NCBI GenBank assembly: GCA_039583875.1
Contig: CM077162.1
Coordinates: 162,151,826-162,215,825 of the forward strand
DNA from: Platanthera guangdongensis
Lineage: Eukaryota > Streptophyta > Magnoliopsida > Asparagales > Orchidaceae
Length of the DNA: 64,000 bases
Direction: 5' to 3'
The position numbers and the translations under genes are program-made. The notes beneath the pieces were generated by a model. That model saw only the letters and a list, made by a program, of their open reading frames with translations. It did no database searches and was not told where the DNA came from. Below, piece by piece: positions 32,956-43,807 of this stretch. Each line of letters begins with the position of its first letter. Positions within the stretch are counted from its first letter, which is position 1.

Positions 32956-33722
32956 CTTCGCAGGACAGAACGGGGCGGAGCGAATCGAGGCCCCTCCGCA
33001 GGAAGGCGACCTCGAAGTACTTGTGGAGGAAGAACTTGTGGAGGTCGGCATCGTTGCCGGACATGGCTGGTGGGCGACAGACCTCCTCTGCCTTCTGCTG
33101 GGGGAGAAAGGGATGTTACCGAGATCGCCCTTGATGAAGGCGATCTTGGTCATCCAATTGTGGTGATTGTTTGCGATCTCCCGAACCTTGATTAGCGAGA
33201 CCATGAAATAGGCAACGCCATCTGGCATCGCCTTGTAAGAAAAGAGTTTTCTGAACACCGTCAGGTTGAACTCTATCCTCTCCCGGCGGAGGAAGCTCGC
33301 GAACGCCACCATCATGGCGATGGCGTTCGAGTTCAGCTGCGCGGGTACCGCGCCGTAGTACTTCAAGATCTGGCGGATTTCCGGCCAGAGGGGGAGTCGC
33401 AACTCCACCTCAAAATGTGAGATGGAGAAGGCGAGTTCATCGTCATAGAAGGAGTTGATGGCCTCCCCCTCCATCGGCCGGTGCGCTTCAAAACCGGGCG
33501 GCACATGGTCGCCGACAAATTCAACGAGCTCGGCCTCGCTGGTGTTTCCCTCAAAGAAGCAGTAGTCTCTGAAATGCTGGGCACATTTGGTGCGGACGTC
33601 GGCGTCAGGGTTGGTCTTGTCCATGCTCGCAAGAAGGGTTGGAGCGCGACTACAAAAGAGAGAAGTGTGGGAAGAGAGACAAAATAAGCAGTTAAGACGG
33701 CGGTACGAGGTGGGTGGGGGGG

Positions 33723-33732
33723 CTATTTATAG
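33723..33732 (-). promoter_or_regulatory. TATA box of TatE aORF-b
   Basis: CTATAAATAG on the minus strand, about 100 bases before the aORF-b ATG at 33624. TatF has a box at almost the same distance (104 bases). Confidence 0.6.
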
Positions 33733-33881
33733 AAAAAGGAATCTGGGGCCAAGCTATCCAATCGGCCCAGCTCGCCATCCCGGCTCGCCAACCCCCAGCT
33801 CACCGACCTCCGACGTGTTCCATCCCAGGCCGAGTGAAATAAGAAGCAATATAATTATTATTACCCAAACAATAGACACAT

Positions 33882-35049
33882 CTAAGAATGTTTGAAGTTA
33901 TTTATTACAGCAATCAAGTGCAGGCATAAGAAAGCAGGGCGCACGGGCAAGAGGGAACCAGGAGGCGAGTGTCGGTCGGCTCGGCAAGGGAGCTGCCTTC
34001 CATCTACCCCGGCCTCGCATCCCCCGCCCCCAGACTGCCGTGCGTGGAGAAGCTCGCGGATCCTCCCCAAATTCTTCTACGCCACCGAGAGGCCGTCGTC
34101 GATCTCATCTAGAAGCTGGGAAGGAGACGTCATCTCGCCAGCCTGGCCGCTTCGCACCTCGTCAGCGAGACACGCGTAGTCGCGTTGTAACGCCTCGTTG
34201 AATTCTTGCACCTCGCGTAGCCCGCACATAGGTTTCTTGAAGAGCTTGACCCCCCTCCTCGTCAACTCGTCTTGCTCAACTTCAGGGCCTAGGTAAGAGT
34301 CCAGCGAGCTTAGGGAGGGGAGGGGAGAGTAGTGGGCTGCCAGCGAAGACTCCTCGGCCGCAGATTGGCTAGGGGGAGCCGCGAAGACAGAAACATTAGC
34401 AATGGGAGGTGTGCTGAATAATCACATGACAAGAATTCATGGCCAAGTTTACCTGACGAACTCGGCATCTCCAAGGAGGTGCGTGGAGGGACAAACCTCA
34501 GGTCCTTCCCGCGGCCTAGGCCGCGTGTTCCCGGTGAGAGGAGCAAGAATCCCGGGATGGGGATGGTTTCCACACCCGCCCTCGAAGTCACGACAGCTCG
34601 TTGATGGGAGGGGCGCGCACCAGCAAGTTCAGCTTCTGCGAGTCCACCCCCAAGGTCCCAAAGGGGGGCGACGGGTCCCGGGGATGATTCTCCGGAGTTC
34701 TGAATCGCGAGTCGCCAGGTGCGGTCTTGGCTCGCGGGGTGGAGACTCGCGGCGTGGTGCCCTCCATGCCATCCCGCTGGCTGTCCGGGTCGTCGCAGAG
34801 GTCAACAATATCTTTTCCCCTGTCAGGGGGAGGTAGATTGGACGAGCCCGCCTCATGCTCTAGGGCTGCCCTCAGGTCATCATAAATGGGCTCAGCCGCT
34901 TGAGGAAACGGCTTCACTCTCTTGGAGTTGGGTTCGGCCGAGCCACCCTCCGGGATAGTGGGCGGAACTGCAATCAGGGCAGCTACGCGAGCAGCTGAGT
35001 TCTAGTGAACCCGCGCGAGCCGCTCTTGGATCTCCTTTGGGATCGACAT
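33882..35049 (-). pseudogene. TatE antisense gene a (aORF-a)
   Basis: Function unknown. It starts MSIPKEIQERLARV at 35049, then PFPQAAEPIYDDLRAALEHE and an acidic/Pro-rich stretch (DIVDLCDDPDSQRDG). An 84-bp GT-AG intron (34369-34452) leads to SQSAAEESSLAAHYSPL and a helical end LTRRGVKLFKKPMCGLREVQ ... LQRDYACLADEV, closing with CEAGVDGRQLPC. It has stops at about codon 16, near 34590, and after DDGLSVA. Its start, helical part and end (CEAGVD / CKAGVD) align with TatF aORF-a. Downstream, at 33840-33880, the sequence is AT-rich with aataa-type signals, then comes aORF-b in tandem. Confidence 0.6.
34369..34452 (-). other. intron of TatE aORF-a
   Basis: Donor GTCAG|GTAAAC, acceptor CTCCCCCTAG|CCAATC, 84 bp. 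TatF aORF-a has an acceptor ctctcgcag before the corresponding exon. Confidence 0.55.
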
Positions 35050-35100
35050 CTCGGCAGGGCTAGAGCAAAGGGAATGTCAAGAGTCAAGCAGGTATGCAGG

Positions 35101-35113
35101 TGTATATATATAG
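35101..35113 (-). promoter_or_regulatory. TATA box of TatE aORF-a
   Basis: GGCTATATATATACA on the minus strand, about 52 bases before the ATG at 35049, in a context similar to that of the TatF box at 5638. Confidence 0.55.
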
Positions 35114-35226
35114 CCACAGGTGGACCCCACCCGAAGATTCTCTCTGGTTCACCCCGCACTCGTCAAACACTTGGGGGTTGGATGTTTCCTTCCGAGCTTT
35201 GTCAAGCTAAAAAAGAGCGGGGATTA

Positions 35227-35976
35227 TGTACAACCCCGGATCCGGCGAGTGAGGTTGCCAGGAACCAGACCGGCCGGTTCAGATCGCCCAGGTAGCAGGC
35301 GAGCTCGGCAGGGAAATCTGAAGGCAGCAGGCGAGCTCGACAGGGAAATCTAAAGGCCGAGATCGGCATTCGTCAACCTCGAGCTCGGCATTCGCCGAGT
35401 TAAGCCCGGGCTTCGTCGAGCTGAGCTCGACTAATGAGGACAAATCGAAGGGCGAGCCCAGTAGCCAGCTCGCACTCACCCTATGTAGCTCGGCAGATAG
35501 CAGGTGAGCAGGACCTCCAGGGGTGGCCGAGCTCCCCAGCTCGCCCAGGTGTATGAGGTACTTTTTACTATTTTGCCCCCGCTGGCCTGCCCATAGTCCT
35601 TCAGAATAGCGTAGTTACGCTGTTGGCAGGCCAACCTGGACAGCATATAGCCGTTCAGAACTGCGGGAGTTGGCTATTTGTAGGCCGTTTTCAGAAATCT
35701 ATAAATAGGACCCAAGGGGTACCTCAGAAAGCATGTTTCTTGTGCCCTCTTGCTCCATCCCTCAAGCGCTTTCTGAGGATACCTTAGCTCGGCCTTTGGC
35801 TTAGGAGGTGAAGCGCTCTAAGATCATTCGGGTGTGTGGTGGGTCCTCCCCGCCGAGCCCTTTGGTCAGTTTCTTCTTTGTTTCCCTTGTTGTTTTGCTT
35901 GCAGGAGCGAAGTAGGCGCGCGATGACCCCTTCCCCAAGGGTGAACTCCACAAGCGATCGAATTTCAGTTTCAACA
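35227..35976 (+). repeat. 3' LTR of TatE
   Basis: TGTACAACC after the polypurine tract, ending tttcaaca and followed by acgcg. Confidence 0.92.
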
Positions 35977-36296
35977 ACGCGAGATCTATAGCCAGGTCTA
36001 AGAGGATAGGGACGCCGCTGAGCAACGGTTCTCAAATATCAAGAGAGACTATGCTTAATTTCTCGGCGAGATGCAGTGAGGAGCAAGCAGTGAGGAGACC
36101 TCCACGGGGATGCATATCTCGCGGGTCGAGCATGAGCCGCCACTGGTACAACAAGAGCTTTGCCTCGTCCGCGAGTATCATTATCCTCGCGGGCCACCAA
36201 ATTCGGGAGTGTAAGGCCGGGGTAGATGAAAATGGCTCCAATAATGAGCCTACCAGCACTCGCAGTCCCTGCCCATCCTCTCGGGTCATACTTTGA
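35977..36296 (+). pseudogene. TatF antisense gene a, last part
   Basis: Reads on from 27622 after one frame slip: EDRDAAEQRFSNIKRDYA, a coiled-coil-like segment with stops, then ECKAGVDENGSN as in TatE (CEAGVDGRQ). It ends at about 36293 and is followed by an AT-rich stretch that may contain a polyadenylation region. Confidence 0.6.
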
Positions 36297-36579
36297 TCGC
36301 CTATATCTTTTAAATTTTGTAATATTTAAATAATGGACTTGCTCGAGTATTCAGAATTAGGAGCTTGTGACTCTCGCCCGGTAGAGGTTTTATTCTATTC
36401 TCACTGTGTGTCGCCTCATTTTTTTGCGCCTCTTTTTCTTTCCAGGGGTCGTAATTGGAAAATAATCTTGATTTGATGGCGAATGAGAGGGGAAGTGGGC
36501 CGACACGAGAATCGAGGCGTGTGATGATGTTTTGCTATCTACACACCTACCCCCTCGATTTCCTCCCACTCATTCTATT
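36297..36579. other. TatF spacer between antisense genes a and b
   Basis: AT-rich beginning (ttttaaattttgtaatatttaaataa), with no coding sequence I can recognise. Its right part would be the upstream promoter region of aORF-b. Confidence 0.45.
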
Positions 36580-36590
36580 TTTATAAATAG
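36580..36590 (+). promoter_or_regulatory. TATA box of TatF aORF-b
   Basis: TTTATAAATAG followed by a C/T-rich leader, 104 bases before the ATG at 36694. Confidence 0.6.
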
Positions 36591-36693
36591 TCCCTCTCTT
36601 TTCCCCTCATCTACCGCATTTAACACCGCCCCTTTCCCCGTCGTCTTCGTCCCTGAGCACTTGCCTTCAAGTTCTCGCGCAAGTACCCTCACG

Positions 36694-38619
36694 ATGGGCG
36701 ACAGTGACAGTGATGCTGAGGGTAGATCAAAAAGCACGTGGGCTTTCTCAGACTACACATTCCTTCATTACAACCTTACCGAGAGCAAGTACCTCCCGAT
36801 AGTTGCCCACTATATCTCGCTTGGGATCATCTCCCGCCTCCCGGGGAGTTAGGGTCGATCAACGACCTCCACTCTGATGAACTCGCGATCCCCATCTCGC
36901 ATTTTGAGGTGGGGTTGCGACTGCCGCTCTGGCTGGAAGTGTGTCATGTTTTCAGGTACCCGGGCGTGGTCTTGTCCCAGCTCAACCCTAACTCTGTCGC
37001 CATGCTTGTGGCGTTCACCTACTTCTTGCCCTAGGAGCGGATCGAGTTCAGCCTCGCCATCTTCCACAAGCCCTTTGTTGTCAGACTAATAAGGACGGGA
37101 CTGCATTCTTCTCCAGACAGCATGTTAAAGTTCGCAATACGACCAATTAGAACCATAATTGGTTAAGGAAGTTTGGGTTCGTCAAGGAGGACTTCAACAA
37201 CATACCCTTCTCGCCCATCCAACTGGATGAGACGACCTACTGCCCCATACTGTGGGAGGTCACGAGGCCAACCTCTTCACCTTATTCGTTAGGAAAAACA
37301 TTGAGGTCGGCCACCTGAGGAAGAATGTCGACACACTCCTCCCTATCCCTACGGGCGCAGGTATCCTCTCTGGCACTTCCCTATGCCTTTCTTCCCGTTC
37401 TCCCCTTAACCTCTTTTATCTGACATTGAGACCATCGCAAGGGAGAGATACCTTCCCATGCATCCACCGTATGCGAGCACCAAGGTAACTTCTACCGACC
37501 TCGCTCGCATTTAGGTGACTGCAACGGCGTACCGAGACATCCCGGGTACCACTTCCGAGCCTGCTAGCAAGAAGCGGGTAGATTCCGCTGGCCACGGCAC
37601 GTCCTCCTCCCAACCGGTGCCCAAGAAGCAGAAGACCAGAGATCCTGCCAAAGAGAAACACGTCATGGGAACTCTGCCGGAGAAGACCTCAACCCCGAGT
37701 AAAGCTACGGGTCAGGCCGCCGATGGGACTGCTGCTAGCTGGTACTTCTGGCATGCCGGAAAAGGATATAGGCGCGAAGCCAGAGCCTAAAGAGCACCAG
37801 AATTTTGGTCTTGGTGAGAAGCTGCGAGACGAAGTCGGTGAGCCCATGCTGCTGTGGGACCGGAGAATCAATAGGATGTCAATATCCACATTTTTTCCCT
37901 CTTGGCAGGAGCAGAAAAATACTAGCGACCAGACCTACGCACTCGCCTTCGGGCTTTATGGTCATGAGGACGCCGCTATTTTTGATGATGAGTCCACGCA
38001 GACGCTAGCGCAAGAGAGTACGCGAGCTCAGCTCAGCTCCCTCAAGATGGCCCACATGGTGGGGCATCGCTCCCTGCACCTCGAGCGGGATGTTGCCAAA
38101 GGAGAGCGAGAGCGTGGTTTTGCATTGGAAGAGGGTGCGAGTATGAAGAAAAAGTTAAAGAACTCTGACAGGCTTCTCGACGATCACTTGGGCAGGGTGG
38201 TACGTGCTAAATCACTTGTGCCTTTCTCTACCCAACCTTCATCCTGCGTTGATTCTCAATTCTCAGTTTTCTCACAGGACACTGCGACCTCCGAGCGACT
38301 CCATGCCCGGATTGCCACGTTGGAAAAGGAGAACATGGAGCTGCAGGCCCAGAACTGGCAGCTGATCGAGGTTGTCCTCCCACCGGCCCCTGGTGGAAGC
38401 ATGTTGTAGCCGTATTCCAATCACGAGATCGAGAGGATGATGCAGCTGAAAGGGACAAAGGCGGCAAAGCACACACTTAAGGTGATGCAGCAAGACAAGC
38501 TCGTGACGAGCGAGGGCGTGGGATTCACCGTGAAGGAGGCAACCCGGAGCTATTCCTCCCACTCCCGAAGTATGAGGACGATGTCGACCCTCCCCTTCGT
38601 GTCTTTGTCTACAATATAA
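36694..38619 (+). pseudogene. TatF antisense gene b (aORF-b)
   Basis: Homologue of TatE aORF-b, from MGDSDSDAEGRSKSTWAFSD. Shared blocks are HFEVGLRLPLWLEVCHVFRY, SVAMLVAFTYFLP-stop-ERIEF, NNIPFSP, GHEANLFTLFVRKNIEVGHL, RYLPMHPPYAS, EHQNFGLGEKLRDEVGEPML, ISTFFPSWQEQKNTSDQTYA, ALAFGLYGHED and a final coiled coil (ERLHARIATLEKENMELQAQ). Both introns of TatE have counterparts (donor at about 37361; acceptor ttctcacag at about 38278). Stops and frame slips inactivate it, for example near 36852, 37034, 37512 (an AAG-type codon now TAG) and 38407. The N-terminal 45 residues are not alike in the two copies. Confidence 0.7.
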
Positions 38620-39040
38620 TTCTATTTTGTCTACAAGCAAGCCTTCATTATCAATTCTGTTCTATCGTCCGCGCTTTAGCTTGACCTCTATTTCAGATAA
38701 GTTTTTACGCTCGCGTCACTAATTTGTACTCGCCCGTCTCATAACATCTCGACATAATAATGTGGCCCGATCGTAGGTCAGCTTACAAGTGACGAACTGC
38801 AAATGCTGTACCCCAAGCACCCATTGGGACTTTGATGATTTTTTGCTTGGCTCAAGCTTATACACACTCGCACCCGTGGGGTCTAAGTTCTACTTTTTAT
38901 TTTATTCTTCGTACTGCGGAATGTCTTGATTCCACCATCGACTCACGAGAGCCCAACTAAACAGGCACTCGCCCAACGCCCCTAGTCTGGGGCGAGTGAT
39001 GTTTTGTATCAGTCATCCCTTTGTCCCGAAATCCTCTTCC
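38620..39040. other. TatF spacer after antisense gene b
   Basis: AT-rich, non-coding as far as I can see. It probably contains the 3' end of the aORF-b transcript and leads into the tandem repeats. Confidence 0.45.
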
Positions 39041-40135
39041 CCAGAAACTCCCACCTCCCGAGCAACCTGCCGGCCCTGCCAGCTAGTGAGAGCATGGTCA
39101 GCGGTATCTACTCAGTGGTGTATCCACTCGAGCGACCTGCCGGTCCTGCCAGCTAATGAGAGCCTGGTCAGCGGGATCCAATCGAGGGCTTAGCCAAACA
39201 TTATTTCTTTCACAACCACCCACCACCCGAGCGACCTGTCGGCCCTGCCAATTAGTGAGAGCCTGGTCAGCGGTATCTAATCAAGGGTGTAGCCACCCGA
39301 GCGACTTGTCAGCCCTGCCAGCTAGTGGGAGCCTGATCAGCGGGATCTAATTGAGGGCTTAGCCAAACTTTCTTTCTTTCACAACCACCCACTACCAGAG
39401 CAACATGTCGTCCTGCCAGCCAGTGAGAGTCTGGTCAGCGGGATCCAATTGTGGGTGTAGACACTAGAGCGACATGCTGGCCCTGCCAGCTAGTGGGATA
39501 CTGGTCAGCGGGATCCAATCGAGGGCTTAACAAAACCTTCTTTCTTTCACAACCACCCACCACCCAAGCGGCCTGTCGGCCTTGCTAGCTAGTGAAAGCA
39601 TGGTCAGTGGGATCCAATCGGGGGTGTAGCCACTCGAGTGACATACCAACCCTGCCAGCTAGTGGGAGCCTAGTTAGTGGGATCCAATCGAAGGCTTAGC
39701 CAAACCTTCTTTCTTTCACAGACACCCACCACCTGAGTGACCTGTCAACACTTCTAGCTAGTGAGAGCCTAGTCAGCGGGATCTAATCGGGGTTGTAGCC
39801 AATCGAGTGACCTACCGGCCCTGCCAGCTAGTGGGAGCCTAGTAAGCGAGATCCAATCGAGGGCTTAGCCAAACCATCTTTCTTTCACTACCACCCACCA
39901 CTCAAGCGACCTGTCGGCCCTGCCAGATAGTGAGATCATGGTCAGCGGAATCCAATCGTGGGTGTAGTCACTCGAGCGACCTGCCGACCCTACCAGCTAG
40001 TGGGAGCCTGGTCAGCGGGATCCAATCGAGGGCTTATCCAAACCCTCTTTCTTTCACAACCACCCACCACCCGAGCGACCTGCTGGCCCTGCCAACTAGT
40101 GTGAGCCTGGTCAGCGGGATATAATTTGGGGTGTT
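39041..40135. repeat. 168-bp tandem repeat, about 6.5 copies (TatF)
   Basis: The marker gcttagccaaacc..ctttctttcac recurs at about 39187, 39356, 39527, 39694, 39862 and 40031, spaced 167-171 bp. Each 168-bp unit holds two copies of a shorter module (gcgacctg.cggccctgccagctagtg.gagcctggtcagcgggat) plus a linker. The reverse complement of that module is homologous to the 75-bp unit of TatE, and TatF is on the minus strand, so both arrays have the same element orientation and position (after integrase / before the antisense genes). Confidence 0.9.
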
Positions 40136-40149
40136 CACATGCTATGTTT

Positions 40150-41602
40150 ATCACGTAAACCTATAGTCAAACAAGATTATGAAAGAAACCATCATTATAT
40201 TAAAAAGAGCTTTGTCAAGGGTAGGAGTGTTTCCAGGCATCACCACTCCATGAGCGGTCAAGGGGTATCCCTTCCATATACCGGAGGTGGTGCCCCCCCC
40301 CCCCCCCACACACACACACGATTTCAGAGCTTCTTCTACAATATAGGGGCCTTCCCAATTGGTATTGAGCTTCCTGACTTTTGCCCCCCTTCCGGCCGCA
40401 TCGACCATCTTAAGGACTAGATCTCCCTTCTCGAATTACCCGACTCTAATGTGCTTGTCAAAATACCTAGCCATTAGTGATTTGAACTCTTCTTGTCAGA
40501 TAGCTTCCAGGCCCCGAAGTTCTTCTATCAGGTCAAGTGAGAGATTTTGCTCTTCCTCATTATCTGCTCGCCATTCTGTCTCCTTCTCCTGTTGCGACCA
40601 CCCTTGGTTACCTCACCTTGAATTCGACTAACAGCACAGCCTCGGACCCATGGGAAAGTTTGAAGGCGGTCTCGCCTGAGGTTGTAGTCGGCGTGGTTCT
40701 CAAGGCCCACAGGATCAAGGGAAGTTGCTCCACCCAGTTGCCCCTCAGATTCTCGACTTTCTTTTTAAGCAAGTTCATGATTATCTTATTTGCTACTTCC
40801 ACCTTCCCATTGCTTCTAGGGTGGTGGACTAATGCAAATAGAGATCTATTCCCAGCTGGCCACAGAAGCTGACGAACTCCTCGCTAGCGAACTGCGGCCC
40901 ATTGTCTATGACTATGGCTAGGGGTAGCCCATGTCGATAGACTATCTCCCCTCATACGAAATTTTTGGTAACTTCGAAGGTTACCTTAACGAGTGTCTTT
41001 ACCTCTAGCCACTTTGAGAAGCTGTCGATCATGACTAGCAAAAACTTCCTTTGATCGCTGGCCTGGGGAAATGGACCCACCAGGTCCATCTCCCATATTG
41101 TGAATGGCCGCGGGGATGTATGGTCCTGAGCCTCTAGGCTGGTAGGATCTGGAGGGGAGCAAACAGTTGGCAGTTCCGAAACTTCCTTGGAAACTCTGCA
41201 GCATCCTTACTAAGACTCGGCCAGAAATAGCCTTGCCTTAGCACCCTTCCCTCCAAGGTCCTGCTCCTGGAATGGCTGTCACACTCTCCAGAGTGGATTT
41301 CCTCTAGGACTTTCGGGACCTCCTCCTCTAATACACACTTGGCTAGTATCCCTGAGAGGGTCTTCCGATATAACCCTCCTTCATGTAATAGGTAGTATGC
41401 TGACTTATGCCTGAACTGCTCTTGTCTATGTCCCCTTCTGACAACTTGCCCGAAGTAAAGAAGGTGATGAACGGATCCATCCATGACGCATGTTGATCCA
41501 CATTCATCAACTCTCCTTCCTCAATAGACGGTCGGAAGAGCTTTGTCACTGTGCCCCATGTCCGATGACCAAACTTGCCCAGATGATCTGTTGGGGCACT
41601 CT
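40150..41602 (-). pseudogene. TatF RNase H end and integrase
   Basis: On the minus strand: the linker after RNase H (HLGKFGHRTWGTVTKLFRPS, IEEGELMNVDQHASWMDPFI), integrase zinc finger region (YYLLHEGGLYRKTLSGILAK, VLEEIHSGECDSHSRSRTLE, GYFWPSLSKDA), integrase core (WEMDLVGPFPQASDQRKFLL, SFSKWLEVKTLVKVTFEV, IVIDNGPQFASEEF, then VANKIIMNLLKKKVENLRGN, LRTTPTTTSGETAF), and the C-terminal DAAGRGAKVRKLNTNWEGPY. These are characteristic of the Tat/Ogre side of Ty3/gypsy. Many stops and frame slips. LardD separates it from the rest of RNase H at 61669. Confidence 0.85.
40294..40319. repeat. poly-C plus CA microsatellite
   Basis: A C-run followed by (CA)n inside the decayed C-terminus of TatF integrase; a local slippage product. 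Confidence 0.9.
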
Positions 41603-41607
41603 CCTCC

Positions 41608-42141
41608 TAATAGTTAAAACTCCAAAAAATATTATGGTTTAAAACATGCAGCGCCCCAGGTGGCTTATTTTAGAAAAATGATGGTTTATTTAGGACGACG
41701 GGGCACGCGGATTTATTTGGATATAAAACAGTTGAAACCGAGTTTTAACGAAAGGAGGCAAGTGCACTTATCGCGTGTAGTACAGGATATTATGGTGGGG
41801 AATATCGGGGTCGTATTGTTCTCGGGGACGGGTTGATTATTTCTACTCTTCCCTTGAGGGAACTATTATTTTACCGAAAAATAACTTGTCGGGTTATTAT
41901 TTATATATATAAAAACAGAAAATAAAAGCAGAAAGGAAGGAGCCGATGAAGAATTTAGCGCAACGGTACCAAAATTTATTTGAACTAAAATAAACTTTTA
42001 ATAAATAGAGATAATAAATTTCAAATTAATTAAGGCGGAGACTTGGCCGTGGAGGTTCCACAAACATGAGCTCACCTATCTCTAGGACTATCGCACACCT
42101 AAACATTAAGACTATTCGACCGGTCTCTCGTCCGACGAAGG
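41608..42141 (-). repeat. 3' LTR of LardD, outer part
   Basis: Matches 58924-59460 (starts taatagttaaaactcc versus tgatggttaaaactc). It is interrupted at gaagg by SireH. Confidence 0.9.
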
Positions 42142-43676
42142 TGTTGGAACACCCTATTACTAATTTGGGTCAGGATCACTATGTATCTAGGAAACCAGTT
42201 TTTGACCTCCTGTATAGATCTAAAGGTCAATTAGAATTGAGTCTAAGGGTTAGAAGTCTAAGTTTGGAAGCTGCCCTCAAGACCAAGAATTTTCAGTTTG
42301 AGACCAAGTCATATCGTCGAGCTCAGCACGACGATTCGTCGAGCTCCAATCGACGATCGTCTAGCTCAACTTCGACAGATCGTCGAACTCCATTCGACGA
42401 TCGCTGAGCTCAACTTCAACAAATCGTCGAACTCCATTCGACGATCTGCGAGCTCAGTTCGACGATCTTGACTCAGTATTGGATCTCTATCTCTGAGCTC
42501 AGTTCGACGATCTTTGAGCTCAGATCGACGATATTTTGTTGTTGTATAAGTCCATATCGCTGAGCTCAGTTCGACGATAGCAGAGCTCAGTTCGACATTT
42601 TCTGATGACTTCAAGGATTTTCAAGATTCAAATTCAGATCAGTTAAGGAGTTATTCAGCAATTAATTCAGAAGATTTTCTAGCCGTTTTCATTTATTTCT
42701 GGACCAAGTTTCAAGGGATTATCAAGGAATGTTTCTTTGGACTTTCCTCCAGAAGACATTTTGCAATTAAGGATGCAATTAATGCAGGCCAACGGCTATT
42801 CTTGACAGAGGATGTTTTTTTTTTCAGTACCAGAGAATAAAAGACAAGATTTTTGAATCTCTCTCAGACATCATCAATCCTCAGAACACAGACAAGAAGA
42901 ACAAGAACAAAATATTCTCTGTCTCAAAGAATTCTCTGAAGAACACACATCCAAGGAGATCAAACTTTCTGAAATCTTCTGATCTCTCTTGTCTCAAGTG
43001 TTCAAGGCCAACATCTTTCAAGACTCCAGACACCTAACATTTCAGTTGTTGCTGAAATCATCTTTTGCTGGAGATCAACTTCTGAAGGCCTATCACCCTA
43101 CAGCAAAGCTTCTTTTCCTGAACATCTCAAGTACTCAGGTGGAGCTTTGACACCATCAAATCCACATAGTCTTCTCAGTTGCTTTGAGAAAGAGAAGACT
43201 TCCATAAATCTCTCATCCCCATCTCTGTAAAGGGTTTCTTAAACTCCCTTCAAAAGTTTGAGTTTGGTTTTTGAGCACCTTATCAAAAGCTCATTGGTGG
43301 CAAGACACCTGATCAAAAAATCTGATTTGGTTTTTGAGCACCTTATCAAAAGCTCATTGGTGCCCAGGACACCTGATCAACTCATACTGCAGTGGATTCC
43401 TACCTAGGGTAGTAGAAGAGTCGATTTACCCAAGTTTAGGGGAACCACTATAGCTCCTTGTGTCATCTGGATTGCTTGTCTTTATTTTTGTTTCTGGCTG
43501 TGATTGTTCTGTGATTGTTCTGTGATTATTTTGTGATTAGTTTAGTTCTGTGATTAGATTTATAATTGCTTCCCTACTCACTCAGATTACAACAATTGTT
43601 GTAAAAAGTTTTCAAGCATCATATACTCTATTCACCCCCCCCCCTCTAGAGTATATCAGATCTAGCTGCACTTTCA
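42142..43676 (+). repeat. 5' LTR of SireH
   Basis: It starts TGTTGGAACACCC and ends ctgcactttca, just before attggtatcaaagc. No clear TATA box; a weak candidate is tgtataagt at about 42543. Confidence 0.95.
42316..42600. repeat. TCGTCGA/TCGACGA hairpin array in SireH LTR
   Basis: About twelve sites. The strongest hairpin pairs GATCGTCGAA (42378-42387) with TTCGACGATC (42393-42402), a 10-bp perfect stem with loop ctcca. Units alternate with cagctcagttcgacgat. The 3' LTR has the same array at 52871-53157. Confidence 0.85.
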
Positions 43677-43678
43677 AT

Positions 43679-43690
43679 TGGTATCAAAGC
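43679..43690 (+). other. primer-binding site, tRNA-iMet (SireH)
   Basis: TGGTATCAAAGC, with one mismatch to the canonical TGGTATCAGAGC. Confidence 0.85.
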
Positions 43691-43807
43691 GAGGTTGGTT
43701 AAACATACCACACCTTGGTGGTTGCACAGGCTAACACCTGAACCCAACGATTCCTAGTTAGATCTGTTTTCTTTTGAGTTTAGTATTAGATTTTGTTTTC
43801 CCAAATC

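Larger units (their letters stand above)
31681..33624 (-). pseudogene. TatE antisense gene b (aORF-b)
   Basis: Spliced gene of unknown function, opposite to the element. Exon 1 runs from MDKTNPDADVRTKC and includes HFEVELRLPLWPEIRQILKY, MMVAFASFLRRERIEFNLTV, NHHNWMTKIAFIKGDLGNIP, then after a one-base slip in a C-run (about 33100) GNDADLHKFFLHKYFEVAFL. Exon 2: AKRLIPVNPPFADSRLYADP ... RVYISTLHPSWADREPATDH, YALGFGLYGCEDVE. Exon 3 is a coiled coil: RQEEEIGQLRARLVELEG, NAKLMEENTSLSREVRL. Three stops (TAA about 32644, TAG about 32410, TAG about 32110) inactivate it. It aligns along its whole length with TatF aORF-b. I know of antisense ORFs in Tat-lineage elements but not their function; the fold reminds me of the plant-specific domains annotated as putative plant transposon protein. 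Confidence 0.7.
27623..35976 (+). mobile_element. TatE: Tat-like Ty3/gypsy element without pol
   Basis: LTRs at 27623-28371 (749 bp) and 35227-35976 (750 bp), both TGTACAACC...TTTCAACA. Flanks acgag / acgcg match at 4 of 5 positions. tRNA-Phe primer-binding site at 28375 and polypurine tract aaaaaagagcgggga before 35227. Internal order: gag, about 20 tandem repeats, then aORF-b and aORF-a on the opposite strand. Protease, RT, RNase H and integrase are all missing: gag passes directly into the 3' repeats. Confidence 0.9.

Noticed and set aside
31681..36296. Intron-bearing genes as ordinary host genes
   Set aside because: Homologous genes occur twice, in opposite orientations, each at the same place inside a Tat element between repeats and 3' LTR; both are full of stops. 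Element cargo is the simpler explanation.
37487..37515. Second short GT-AG intron in TatF aORF-b (gtaact...atttag)
   Set aside because: About 31 bp is too short for a plant intron; alignment with TatE shows continuous coding with a codon mutated to TAG.
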